DNA of 10,645 bases. Source: Chrysochromulina parva. Taxonomy: Eukaryota > Haptophyta > Prymnesiales > Chrysochromulinaceae. The DNA is taken from contig PJAB01002070.1 in NCBI GenBank assembly GCA_002887195.1, positions 1 to 10,645 of the forward strand. Direction: 5' to 3'. Made by a program: the position numbers and the translations under genes. The notes beneath the pieces were generated by a model. That model was given only the letters and a program-made list of their open reading frames with translations. It did no database searches and was not told the DNA's origin. Below, piece after piece: positions 1 to 7,277 of this stretch. Every line of letters starts with the position of its first letter. Position 1 is the stretch's first letter.

Positions 1-594
1 GTTGAGCTGATTGCAGATCTGAAATCAGTGAGAAAAATGATGCTGGTAGCATACTTAACATCCTTGGAATCTCTTAATGGCAAGACTCATGCCGGCACTG
101 GAATTCCGCAGCTTTCACAGCACTGAAGCTGTGAAAACGTGCCCAACACGACGCGTTTGGCCACCCTAGCTAGCTCCGCGGAAGTGGTCGTCTCTCCGTC
201 GTCTGGTCCTCTTCGAGGTATTTTGTACGGATAGCTAGGCAACTACCCAACAAATACAGCAGCCACGGACTTTCTGAGGTGGGTCCCTCCCTGCTTCTTC
301 TTCTTCCCACAATTCTATGTTGGGTTTATCATCGGGTTTTGACCGGGGGGTACGGGTTTTATCATAATTTTATAATCATGGGAAGTTATGCGGCCGCAGC
401 TGATGTGCATGTGGCCGTGGTCCACAGCGTTGGTGCAGCAGCTGCTGCTCCAGGCGGATGATTACAGCATGCGGTGACCCGTAGGTTGAGATACATTGCA
501 CAGGCCGTCGTGCCTAATGCCCTAATCCCCTAACCCTCACCCAGGACGTGCCGATCTTGGAGAAACGCCCGGGCGCTTTCCTGTCCAGGGGGTG
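1..594. other. Non-coding region downstream of the acyl-CoA synthetase gene
   Basis: No convincing gene is visible on either strand. The stretch to about 400 is richer in A+T than the rest of the window. It holds a hairpin at 113-136, a 14-bp palindrome (GCAGCAGCTGCTGC) at 435-448, and a short CCCTAA-like run at 512-540. The part nearest 594 should include the 3' untranslated region of the minus-strand acyl-CoA synthetase gene. No clear poly(A) signal was recognised. Confidence 0.6.
113..136. other. Perfect 9-bp stem-loop
   Basis: TTTCACAGC at 113-121 and GCTGTGAAA at 128-136 are exact reverse complements around a six-base loop (ACTGAA). The structure is visible in the sequence, but no function is known. 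It does not have the sequence of the metazoan histone 3' stem-loop. Confidence 0.5.
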
Positions 595-3575
595 TCAGTC
601 GAGCGCGCGGCGCGCGCCGCTCACCAGCGCCGCGTGCTCCGTGGCGCTCAGCGGCACAAACGATCTTGCCGCCGCGTCTCGCACGAAGAGGTCGTCCCCG
701 CCAGTGAGGCGAGGGTCGAAGCCCGCCGCCTGGAGCGCTGCCTTTTTGGGCTTGAACGTCTGCGTAGTCTCGATGGGCGTCGTGCCGCGCAGCAGCCGGA
801 TGAAGCGCGGATGCGCGTACCTAATGAGGGTGGTCATCACAGATGATCAGAGGCAATCAGAAGCAATCAGAGGCGACTGACGAAGCGCGGATGCGCGTAC
901 GGCGGCAGCTGCTCGTCCAGCGCCGCGTACAAGCGCGCCATGTCGGGCGCGGGAGCTCCGATCTCCATCTCGAGCGCCGCCATGCCCACGCGACCGTCCA
1001 CGTGAGGCACCGCCACGCCGTACCTGATGAGGCAGGCCATCAGACGCAATCAGACGCAATCTCCGTCCACGTGAGGCACCGCCACGCCGTACCTGATGAG
1101 GCAGGCCATCAGACGCAATCAGACGCAATCTCCCTCGGGGCGGCGTTCCTGATGAGGAGCACCATCAGAGGCACTCAGTCAGGCCATCATCAGCTTCCAT
1201 CAGAGAGGCCATCCAGGGGGCGAGTACTCGCGCATATGCAGCCCACGTACACGACGCACTGAGCCACGCGTAAGTGGGCGATGCCGCCCAGGACGGCGGC
1301 TACCTCGGCAGTGCTCACGTTCTCGCCCTTGTACCGGTATGTGTCGCCCATTCGGTCGACGAAATAGACGAAACCGTCCGCATCCGCCTGCAGCAGGTCG
1401 CCGGTGCGGAACCAGCAGTCGCCACGCTTGAGCACATCGAAGACGAGCTTGCGCCGTGTCGCCTCGCGATCCGTGTAGCCGGCGAAGTTGCGAGACGCAT
1501 CGCGCTGGTCCACCTGCAGGCATGCACTCAACTGCCATCAACAGCCGCCCTGGGCGCCATCGTGAGCGAGCCGTGGCAATCGACGGCACTCAGGGCGCCA
1601 TCGTGAGCGAGCCGTTTCAATCGACGGCAATCGACGGCACTCAGTGGCAATCGATGGCACTCAGTGGCAATCGACGGCAATCAGTGGCACTCAGGCGCAC
1701 TCAGGCGCACTCACCTTGCCCAGCAGCTCACCCGGCTCCCCCGGCTGGCACGGGACGCCCAGCCCATCAGGGCCCCGGAGCAGCGCCCCCGCGCCGTCCC
1801 GGGCGCCACCGGGCTCATCCACGGACGCCGTCTCGGGCGCGAGGCGCATGAGACAGACGGGGTACAGAGGCTTGAGAAGCGGCGAGATGAAGCCGACGGC
1901 GCCGGGGTGATTCTCGGTGTTGGCGAGATTGGCGTTGCCTTCTGTGGAAGCATAGACCTCGCCTACGCGCGGGATGCCGAAGCGGGAGACCAGGCGAGGC
2001 CAGACGTCCGGCCGGAGCCCGTTGCCGAAAAAGAGGCGCACGCGATGGGAGCGCTCGTGCTCCGAAGGCGGCGCATGCACGAGGTAACGGCAGAGCTCGC
2101 CCACCTGCATGCAAGGTCATCAGAGGTCATCAGAGGTCATCAGAGGTCATCAGAGGTCATCAGTGGTCATCAGAGGTCATCAGAGGTCATCAGAGGTAAC
2201 GGCAGAGGTCATCAGAGGTAACGGCAGAGCTCGCCCACATATTGCACGACGGTGCACTCGTTCGTGGCCACGTCTTTCCAAAAGGAACTTGCCGAGAACT
2301 TTCGCGCAAGGACCATCGGGATACCGAGCCACCAGCAGATCGAAAAGGCACCTGCATGCATGCAATCGGAGGCACTCAGCGAGGCACTCAGAGAGGCACT
2401 CGGCGAGGCGCTCAGAGAGGCAATCAGTGAGGAACTCAGAGAGGAACTCAGAGAGGCTCTCCGCCTCGGTCGCCGTCCTCGTTGTACCTATGGCGGTGGT
2501 GTGGCAATCAGCATGCAATCAGAGGTCATCAGAGTAACGAGGTTGTACCTATGGCGGCGGTGTGACACATGGGCAGGCAGCAGTACAGCTTATCGTCGCT
2601 GCCCAGGTTGAACATATACGGGAGCACGATGGCCGAAAAGAAGCGGAGGTGCGTCAGGCGCGCGGCCTTGGGCATCCCTGTCGTGCCCGACGTAAAGATG
2701 TGGACCAGCGTATCGGTGGTACGACACGTGGCACGCACGCTCGCCTCGGGAGGACGCGCCGTTGTGGGCAACCGTAACGGTTCGGCCCACGCGGGAGTGT
2801 CGGCCGCGTCCACGCACACGAAGCGCAGCGCCGGCCAAGGCGCCGTTGTGGGCGAGACGTGCCCTTGCCCGTGCGCAGCGGACGTGGCGGCGACGGTGGC
2901 GGTGGCGGTGGCGGGGACAGCGGCGGCGGCGGCGAGGGGCGCGAGCTGCTCGGCGGTGGCGGCCTCGAAGAGCACCACGCGCACGCCGCACTCGCGCAGC
3001 GCGCGGGAGAGGGCCTCGCCTCGAATGGCCGTTGGGATGAGAGTGGTGGTGATGCCGCGTTTGGTGAGGCCCAGCCAGCAAAAGAGATGCTCAGGCCGAT
3101 TGCCGCAGAGGAGGGCGACGGCATCGCCCGGCTCGAGCCGGGCGATGTCCACGGCCCACGCGGCCATGCGGTCCGACTGGGCGTCCACCTGCGCGTACGT
3201 GAGCGTCTCGTCCTCGAAGACGAGCGCAGGCTTGTTGCCGTGCCGCGCGACGACCTCTGCAAAGTAGTCGGCCGTCGTGAAGGCGCCCCGCGTGCTCTTC
3301 ATGCGTGCATTGAGCTGGCGCGTCGCCTGCACGAGACGCGCGATGAAGCGCACGTCGCGCGGCAGGCCACGAAGCAGCTTGGGCCGGAAGAGAGCGAGCC
3401 AGCCAAGCAGCGCCGGCGTGCCGAGGATTGTGAAGAGCAGGAGCAGCGTGATCGCGAGCGGCAGCCAGACTGGGCAGCTGAGCACCGCGAGCACGAGCGC
3501 GACGCGCCGACGCCACGATGGCGGCGACGGCGGCGCGAGGACAGCCAGCGGCACCTCGAGCGGGTCGTCGGCCAT
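595..3575 (-). CDS. Fatty acid transport protein / very-long-chain acyl-CoA synthetase, six exons
   Basis: Exons (minus): 3575-2549, 2351-2239, 2104-1715, 1513-1251, 1023-901, 820-595, giving 713 aa. The family uses ATP to load long or very long fatty acids onto CoA via an acyl-adenylate, usually at membranes. A hydrophobic segment spans residues 29-62. The AMP-binding loop FTSGTTGMPKAARLTH lies at 294-309, RTGD at 546-549 and the FATP signature DRMGDTYRYKGENVS near 563-577. The end (TQTFKPKK, AGFDPR, FVPL) also matches FATPs. All five GT-AG introns restore the frame. The chosen start has a good context (AACATGG); an in-frame ATG at 3602 would add nine residues. Oddities are an Ala/Thr-rich insert near 205-240 and introns full of repeats and exon-edge copies. 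The family is clear; substrate range and organelle are not. Confidence 0.9.
821..900 (-). repeat. Acyl-CoA synthetase intron 5, flanked by a 19-nt direct repeat
   Basis: This 80-nt phase-2 intron begins with GTACGCGCATCCGCGCTTC (900-882), exactly the first 19 nt of the next exon (820-802). The middle is decamer-like: CTGATTGCTT, CTGATTGCCT, CTGATCATCT, GTGATGACCA. It ends in CCTCATTAG. Splicing yields ..LPPYAHPRFIRLL.., as expected for FATPs. The 5' splice site is inside the duplicated sequence, while the 3' splice site belongs to the unique part. Confidence 0.85.
1024..1250 (-). repeat. Acyl-CoA synthetase intron 4 with a 69-bp perfect tandem duplication
   Basis: This 227-nt phase-2 intron has donor GTACGT at 1250 and acceptor CCTCATCAG ending at 1024. 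A unit with 69-bp period runs through the 3' boundary: 993-1062 is repeated at 1062-1131 without mismatch. Each unit carries the exon-5 start, decamers (GATTGCGTCT) and a CCTCATCAG acceptor. The first acceptor reached (exon start at 1092) would lead to a TGA after about 14 codons, so the second one must be used for a full protein. Confidence 0.8.
1514..1714 (-). repeat. Acyl-CoA synthetase intron 3, decamer array running from the donor site
   Basis: This 201-nt phase-0 intron has donor AAG|GTGAGT and acceptor CCTGCAG. From its first base it reads as decamers: GTGAGTGCGC, CTGAGTGCGC, CTGAGTGCCA, CTGATTGCCG, TCGATTGCCA and so on. Near the 3' end a block of about 22 nt beginning ACGGCTCGCTCACG occurs twice in tandem, separated by two decamers. 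The spliced product reads ..GELLGK then VDQRDASRNFAGY.., which fits FATPs. Confidence 0.85.
2105..2238 (-). repeat. Acyl-CoA synthetase intron 2, flanked by a 24-nt direct repeat
   Basis: This 134-nt phase-0 intron starts at 2238 with 24 nt (2238-2215) identical to the first 24 nt of the next exon (2104-2081), which encode VGELCRYL. Behind them is a near-perfect array of CTGATGACCT decamers, ending in TTGCATGCAG. Splicing gives ..ECTVVQY then VGELCRYL.., the normal FATP sequence. The donor is again supplied by the duplicated exon sequence. Confidence 0.87.
2352..2548 (-). repeat. Acyl-CoA synthetase intron 1, 12-nt repeats and a duplicated donor junction
   Basis: This 197-nt phase-1 intron has donor CCATAG|GTACAA and acceptor GCATGCATGCAG. 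The junction is copied inside the intron: 23 nt at 2542-2564 recur at 2481-2503 with one mismatch, including a second GTACAAC donor. The 3' half has a 12-nt unit (CTCTCTGAGTGC, CTCGCTGAGTGC, CTCACTGATTGC), an enlarged relative of the decamer used elsewhere. Removing the intron restores ..CHTAAIGAFSICWW... Confidence 0.8.
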
Positions 3576-3683
3576 GTTCACGGTCAAGTTCACGTTAATC
3601 ATCAGTCCTTAATCGCGCGGCATTCATGCACAAATATCCGTTCTTCACGGGTGATACCTGTGAGGCGTATTTCCTGTGTTCAC
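3576..3683. promoter_or_regulatory. Divergent promoter between acyl-CoA synthetase and the PFAT-motif gene
   Basis: Only 108 bp separate the start codons of two head-to-head genes, so both 5' untranslated regions and promoters must share this stretch. No TATA box or other core element was recognised. The call rests on gene arrangement alone. Confidence 0.5.
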
Positions 3684-4625
3684 ATGAATTTCGCCCTCAC
3701 TTCTCATGGCCCAGGTTTTGATTCAAAATCCATGTTCGGAGGCCCGGATAGCTGCCGCAAGCAGCACGGGTCCTTGATCAAGGACAATGAGGCTTTTACT
3801 TTGCCGTCGATGCGCAGCCGCATGACGCAACTCACCAGTGGCACGACGGCGCCATCCAAGCTCGGCTCGTGGCTCGTCGAACGCACGGGCAAGCCGCTCG
3901 ACGCCATCTGGGTGGCCTTATCGCAGCAGTATGGCAGTAGGGTCCCGATTCACCGCCTTCCCGAGCGCTTGCAAGCGATCGGCGCAGGTGTCCTCGGGTC
4001 ACGGGAGCTTGGCCAGCTGCACCAGGACCTCCGTCCTGCAGCAGACGGCACCATCGGGTATGACGATTGGGTTGCGGCCTTCTGCCTTGCGGAGCCCACC
4101 ACACCGCAGAACCAGCCAGCGTATGCCGGGATGACCACGGCGGAGTACACGACGCGCATGGAATCCCTCCCGCACATGCGGGAAGGCGCTCCGCTACCCG
4201 ACGCGCAGGCACCCTACGGAGTTCAGTTGTGGCCTGGCGGGTTTCGGTCCGAGGACATTCGGGACGAATGCATGCAGCGCCTGGCGGCCTCAGGCCATGC
4301 TGAGCCCGTTGGTCGGTCGCCGTTTGCGACGGATCGTGACAAGCAGGCGCCCGTGCTCCAGCTGCAGCCAGCACAGCCTACTTGCCCTCCGTATGCGGTC
4401 GATGGCGAGGCGGCCTCGGTACGCCCGCCGTCCACCTTCTCGACCTCTACCGCGCAGCGCCGTCACTGGTCCGTGGAAGCTTCAGCTGCACCGACAGCAC
4501 CCTTTGCGACGGAGCAGAACTCGCAATGGCCCTCTGACCGGCCGCGACCGAGCGTCACAATCGCGCCGTTCGCTACGATGTATGACTCCCGAGGCGCCGG
4601 GGCCCATGCACGCCCAGGGCTATGA
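3684..4625 (+). CDS. Uncharacterised protein with degenerate EF-hand and three PFAT motifs
   Basis: An uninterrupted 313-aa reading frame. The start is the first ATG after the divergent promoter (MNFALTSHGP). Residues 54-135 look like a degenerate EF-hand pair; a helix (SRELGQLHQDL) leads into a loop ending DGTIGYDDWV at 121-130. It keeps D-G-x-I at loop positions 5-8 but has R instead of D at position 1 and D instead of E at position 12, so strong calcium binding is doubtful. The C-terminal half is Pro/Ala-rich and repeats a short motif: SPFATDRD (212-219), APFATEQN (272-279), APFATMYD (294-301). No signal peptide or membrane segment is seen. I do not recognise the family; a cytoskeletal or adaptor role would be a guess. 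It has no introns, unlike most neighbours. The same frame stays open upstream, antisense to acyl-CoA synthetase exon 1, which is taken as a shadow. Confidence 0.65.
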   Translation: MNFALTSHGPGFDSKSMFGGPDSCRKQHGSLIKDNEAFTLPSMRSRMTQLTSGTTAPSKLGSWLVERTGKPLDAIWVALSQQYGSRVPIHRLPERLQAIGAGVLGSRELGQLHQDLRPAADGTIGYDDWVAAFCLAEPTTPQNQPAYAGMTTAEYTTRMESLPHMREGAPLPDAQAPYGVQLWPGGFRSEDIRDECMQRLAASGHAEPVGRSPFATDRDKQAPVLQLQPAQPTCPPYAVDGEAASVRPPSTFSTSTAQRRHWSVEASAAPTAPFATEQNSQWPSDRPRPSVTIAPFATMYDSRGAGAHARPGL

Positions 4626-5070
4626 GGAGGGATCGCTATGGTCCTGTACTTCTCTCTCACCTCAGCTCAGACCTATCTCTCATCCCAGACCTATCTCTCA
4701 TCTCAGATCTCTTCATCAGAACTCTCCAGCAGCCACGAGTCGTTCTCGCGCGGCGGTACGCGCACGCGAGCGCGCAACTAAGCCGGCTCGCGATCCGGCG
4801 GCGCATTCAAACATTAACTCCCAGCGTGCCGACTGTCACACTGCAGCGCGGCGGGACCTCGATTGGACACGGCGCGAGGGTTGTGATCGGAACCATGTGA
4901 GGCAGAGGCCTGTGGCCGCTCACAGATGTGTAACCGGATGTGTGATCCATTGAAAATGCGACTTTAATCTAAATGTAGAGTCATCCGTCGACTCAAATAT
5001 GTGTGCAGGCGTACTAACAGCTCTCAGCTACATTGTTATCTGCTCACAAACATCTCTCTAACTCGAAAGG
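4626..5070. other. Non-coding region between convergent genes
   Basis: This should hold the 3' untranslated regions of the plus-strand PFAT gene and the minus-strand secreted-protein gene. A pyrimidine-rich stretch at 4650-4730 contains CAGACCTATCTCTCATC twice (4668 and 4686, period 18 bp) plus a degenerate third copy. The section 4940-5065 is more A+T-rich. No ORF here looks coding, and no poly(A) signal was recognised. Confidence 0.55.
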
Positions 5071-5382
5071 TCACACGCCAAACTGCTTCGCGATGCTACC
5101 AACCTCGCGCAGCGCGGTGAACGGGTTCTCGCAGCCCTTGAGCGTGCGTACGCCGAGGCCATCTGCCCTCACTCGGACGCCCTTCTGGGCGAACGCAGAC
5201 TGGCAGCCCTGCTTGCCGAAACAAGCCGCTGACTCGCCGGCCATCCCCGGCTGCAGCTTGGCGGCCAGCAAGACGCTTTGGCAGCCGTACTTGCTGCAAA
5301 ACGGCCCTTGGCATACTTGGAGCTCAATCTTCGCCGCCGATGCCACCATCAGCAGTACTGGCAGCAGCAGCCTCACAAGCAT
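5071..5382 (-). CDS. Small secreted cysteine-containing protein
   Basis: A 103-aa reading frame beginning MLVRLLLPVLLMVASAA, a typical signal peptide, with a likely cut before KIELQVCQG. The mature part of about 86 aa has six cysteines: three in CQGPFCSKYGC, two in CFGKQGC and one in KGCENPF. Three short GC motifs recur (KYGCQS, KQGCQS, LKGCEN), suggesting an old internal repeat or a conserved fold. The first block vaguely resembles the start of thioredoxin-like 2Fe-2S ferredoxins, but the second cysteine pair expected there is not obvious. Entry into the secretory pathway is the main inference; it could also be a plastid protein if this is an alga with a bipartite targeting signal. The frame stays open 57 codons upstream, but that part has no protein-like character, so the ATG before the signal peptide was chosen. 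Function unknown. Confidence 0.65.
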   Translation of the reverse strand: MLVRLLLPVLLMVASAAKIELQVCQGPFCSKYGCQSVLLAAKLQPGMAGESAACFGKQGCQSAFAQKGVRVRADGLGVRTLKGCENPFTALREVGSIAKQFGV

Positions 5383-6112
5383 CGGCAACTCCAAATAAGA
5401 ATGCCTGGCCAGGCGCCGGGACGACCCCGATACACAGTCCCGATGCAGACGCAGACGATTCGCAGTGCTCCGGAATATTTTTTCTTCACAGCCAAAGGAC
5501 AGCGAAAGGGGCAGTGTGTTAATGTTCAGGCGTTCAGCTCCCGTCTCACACACGGCCTGACATACCTCTCACAAACAGCTCGTAATCAGCTCCTCACTCG
5601 TTCCGGCTCACTCACCTCCGACCTCCGTGCTCACAGCACTTCAGATCTCATCACTCGTGTCATGTCGGAGAGATGGAGAGATCTCGTATCTGTCCATCCG
5701 TTCCTCAGCCTCGACGCATCTGCCAGCACGCCCCGCGTTGGCCGATCCCCCCACGGTATCGCCACGACGCGGGGCGTGCTCGCCACGACGCGGGGCATGC
5801 TCACGACGACGCGGGGCGTGCTCACACGGAGAGGGAGCACACTACCGCCAACGCTCCCCTCGCTGCTCGCAGGCGGGACCCGCCTTCTCAACTCTGAGCT
5901 CCTCTCAAGCACCGCCTTATGCTCCCTTCACAGCCGCCGCCCGCATTCACAGCCGCCGCCCTCCTCCGCCTGCCTCCACCTGCCTGCCTCTCGGTGGCTC
6001 GCTCGGGACGGCGCCGCACGGGACGGCGCCGCTCGGTGCTTCGCTGGCGGTCTCACCGCTCAATACGGCGCTCGGCGCTCGACATGGCGCTTGGCGTGTG
6101 CAGAGCCGCCCC
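5383..6112. other. Repeat-rich intergenic region
   Basis: This 730-bp stretch lies between the start of the secreted-protein gene and the stop of the RRM gene, both on the minus strand. It should contain the promoter of the former and the 3' untranslated region of the latter. It is pyrimidine-rich on the plus strand, with many CTCAC runs near 5540-5640, a 21-bp tandem repeat at 5763-5825, CAGCCGCCGCCC repeats near 5930-5960 and GGGACGGCGCCGC twice near 6005-6030. Open frames here look like consequences of GC-rich repeats. Confidence 0.5.
5763..5825. repeat. 21-bp tandem repeat, three copies
   Basis: Three 21-bp units (5763-5783, 5784-5804, 5805-5825) share the core ACGACGCGGGGC followed by RTGCTC. 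They differ at only a few positions. They lie in an intergenic region and have no relation to the intron decamer. Confidence 0.8.
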
Positions 6113-6552
6113 TCACTCGCCGTCGGCAGCCGTCTGGCGGTCGAATCGGACCAATATCTCGCGACCATCGAGATTGTAGCCGCTGAGCGCCTCGCGCGCA
6201 GCGGCCGCATCCTGTAACCACCGAGACGGGCATGCAATCAATAACAATCAAAGGCCAACCATGGCAATCGAAGGCACTCGATTACCTCTTCCGATTCGAA
6301 CGTGACGATGCCGTAGCCGCGCGAGCGGCCGTCGTAGCCCGCCTTGACCTCGGCACTCTTGACACTGTACTCGCTGAACACCTCGCGGAGCTGCACGGAG
6401 GTCGTGGCCCACGTCAGATTCCCCACATACAAGGAGGTACCGCTCGTGGCCTCGACCTCGGGCACTTCCAACGGTGGGCGGGCGCGGCCGCGGCCACGCC
6501 CACCGCGGGCGGCGCCGTCGCCGCCCTTGCCCTTGCCCCTGCCGCCGCCCTT

Positions 6553-6591
<39 letters not shown>

Positions 6592-7093
6592 TTCACCGCC
6601 GGCCCCCGTGTCGCGGTCCTCGCGGATGAAGATCTTGCGGCCCATTAACTCCACGTCATTGTAGTTAGCGATCACATCGGCGGCGCTGCTCGCGTCGACA
6701 AAGTCGACGAGGCCCCATCCCTTGGAGCGGCCGTCCGGGTAGCGGGTCACGCGCGCGCTGCGCACGTCGCCGGCCGCCTGCATGAACTGCGAAATGAGAC
6801 GAGGCCATTGCCGCATGCCACGGTCAGCGCCAGTGCGGTGCGAGGCTCGGGGGATGCGGGCGGGCGCGCGCGGTGGTCGCGAGAGCGCACGTCGTGCAGA
6901 TCGCTGTCGGTGACCGTCCAAGACAGGTTCCCAGCGTACACCCTGCGGCACAAGTGGCAACGCAGGCATTCAGGTGTGCGCAGAGCCTCTGGGCAGCCTC
7001 TGGCGTGCGCGGGCGGTGCCCGAAGAGGCGGCGCAAGGAGGAGCTCGACGCCCGACATGGCAGCGGGGATGCACTGACGCACGTCTTCGACAT
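6113..7093 (-). CDS. Two-RRM RNA-binding protein with Gly/Arg-rich linker, four exons
   Basis: Exons (minus): 7093-7083, 6942-6891, 6786-6286, 6211-6113, giving 220 aa. RRM1 (about 5-80) has RNP2 VYAGNL at 5-10 and RNP1 KGWGLVDF at 43-50. RRM2 (about 139-212) has RNP2 LYVGNL at 140-145 and RNP1 RGYGIVTF at 177-184. Between them is a Gly-rich linker with 13 consecutive glycines and RG/RGG elements, often arginine-methylated in such proteins. The arrangement recalls yeast Gbp2/Hrb1 and hnRNP-M-like proteins, which bind mRNA or G-rich single strands; the exact target cannot be told. The first exon encodes only ATG TCG AAG AC; joined at phase 2 it gives MSKTVYAGNLSW, a natural start for an RRM protein. 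A frame from the ATG at 7058 also reaches RRM1 but adds an unlikely leader. The spliced end is ..RFDRQTAADGE and stop. Confidence 0.88.
6212..6285 (-). repeat. RRM gene intron 3, decamer type
   Basis: This 74-nt phase-0 intron has donor GAG|GTAATC and acceptor GGTTACAG. After GTA it reads as decamers: ATCGAGTGCC, TTCGATTGCC, ATGGTTGGCC, TTTGATTGTT, ATTGATTGCA. It contains GATTGCATGC, also found in acyl-CoA synthetase intron 1. No exon-edge duplication is seen. Confidence 0.85.
6553..6591 (-). repeat. Pure GGC trinucleotide run coding for 13 glycines
   Basis: Thirteen uninterrupted GGC codons (GCC on the plus strand) code for the poly-glycine part of the linker between the two RRMs. Pure codon usage over 39 nt suggests length change by replication slippage rather than selection on individual codons. 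Confidence 0.95.
6787..6890 (-). other. RRM gene intron 2
   Basis: This 104-nt phase-0 intron has donor GAC|GTGCGC and acceptor TTTCGCAG. It joins ..TDSDLHD to FMQAAGDVRSA.., rebuilding RRM1. It has little of the decamer repeat; a single GCTGACC near the middle could act as branch site. Confidence 0.85.
6943..7082 (-). other. RRM gene intron 1
   Basis: This 140-nt phase-2 intron has donor GAC|GTGCGT and acceptor TGCCGCAG. It separates the 11-nt first coding exon from RRM1. It contains CAGAGGCT twice and one decamer-like CTGAATGCCT near the 3' end. Support comes from the phase match and the natural protein start it creates. Confidence 0.75.
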
Positions 7094-7277
7094 GGTTTCC
7101 TGACGTGAATGAGCCCCTCCGGCTGCTCCTGAGCCGCGGACTGTGCCGACGATTGGAAGTCCGCTATCAATGTGAGGCGCAAGAGCGTCGCTCCGTTTAA
7201 CCGTTACATGTTTGCTCGAGTTCTTATCAGTGAAAAAAACCGGTAAAAAGATGGGTGAGCATGAAATACCCACCACA
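7094..7277. other. Spacer upstream of the RRM gene
   Basis: This 184-bp stretch between two minus-strand genes should contain the RRM gene promoter and the 3' untranslated region of the dioxygenase gene. It is more A+T-rich than the surrounding exons, with a run of seven A at 7234-7240. No core promoter motif was recognised. Confidence 0.45.

Noticed and set aside
279..461. 60-aa plus-strand frame starting MGPSLLLLLP
   Set aside because: It has a hydrophobic start but no recognisable protein features afterwards, and lies in A+T-richer non-coding DNA.
2252..2611. Plus-strand frame with EALSEALREAL-like helical repeats, and its minus-strand counterpart with LSEC repeats
   Set aside because: Both come from the 12-nt intron repeat being divisible by three. 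Splicing of the acyl-CoA synthetase gene removes this region.
2859..3683. Upstream extension of the PFAT gene frame
   Set aside because: It runs antisense through the conserved first exon of the acyl-CoA synthetase gene; its Gly-rich and Arg-rich sequence is a shadow of GC-rich codons.
5631..5912. Minus-strand frame with STPRVVV repeats
   Set aside because: It is produced by the 21-bp tandem repeat; no signal peptide, domain or splice support is seen.
6891..7058. ATG at 7058 as the start of the RRM protein
   Set aside because: It is in frame but gives an unlikely leader. The 11-nt exon at 7093-7083 fits in phase, has good splice sites and gives a natural start.
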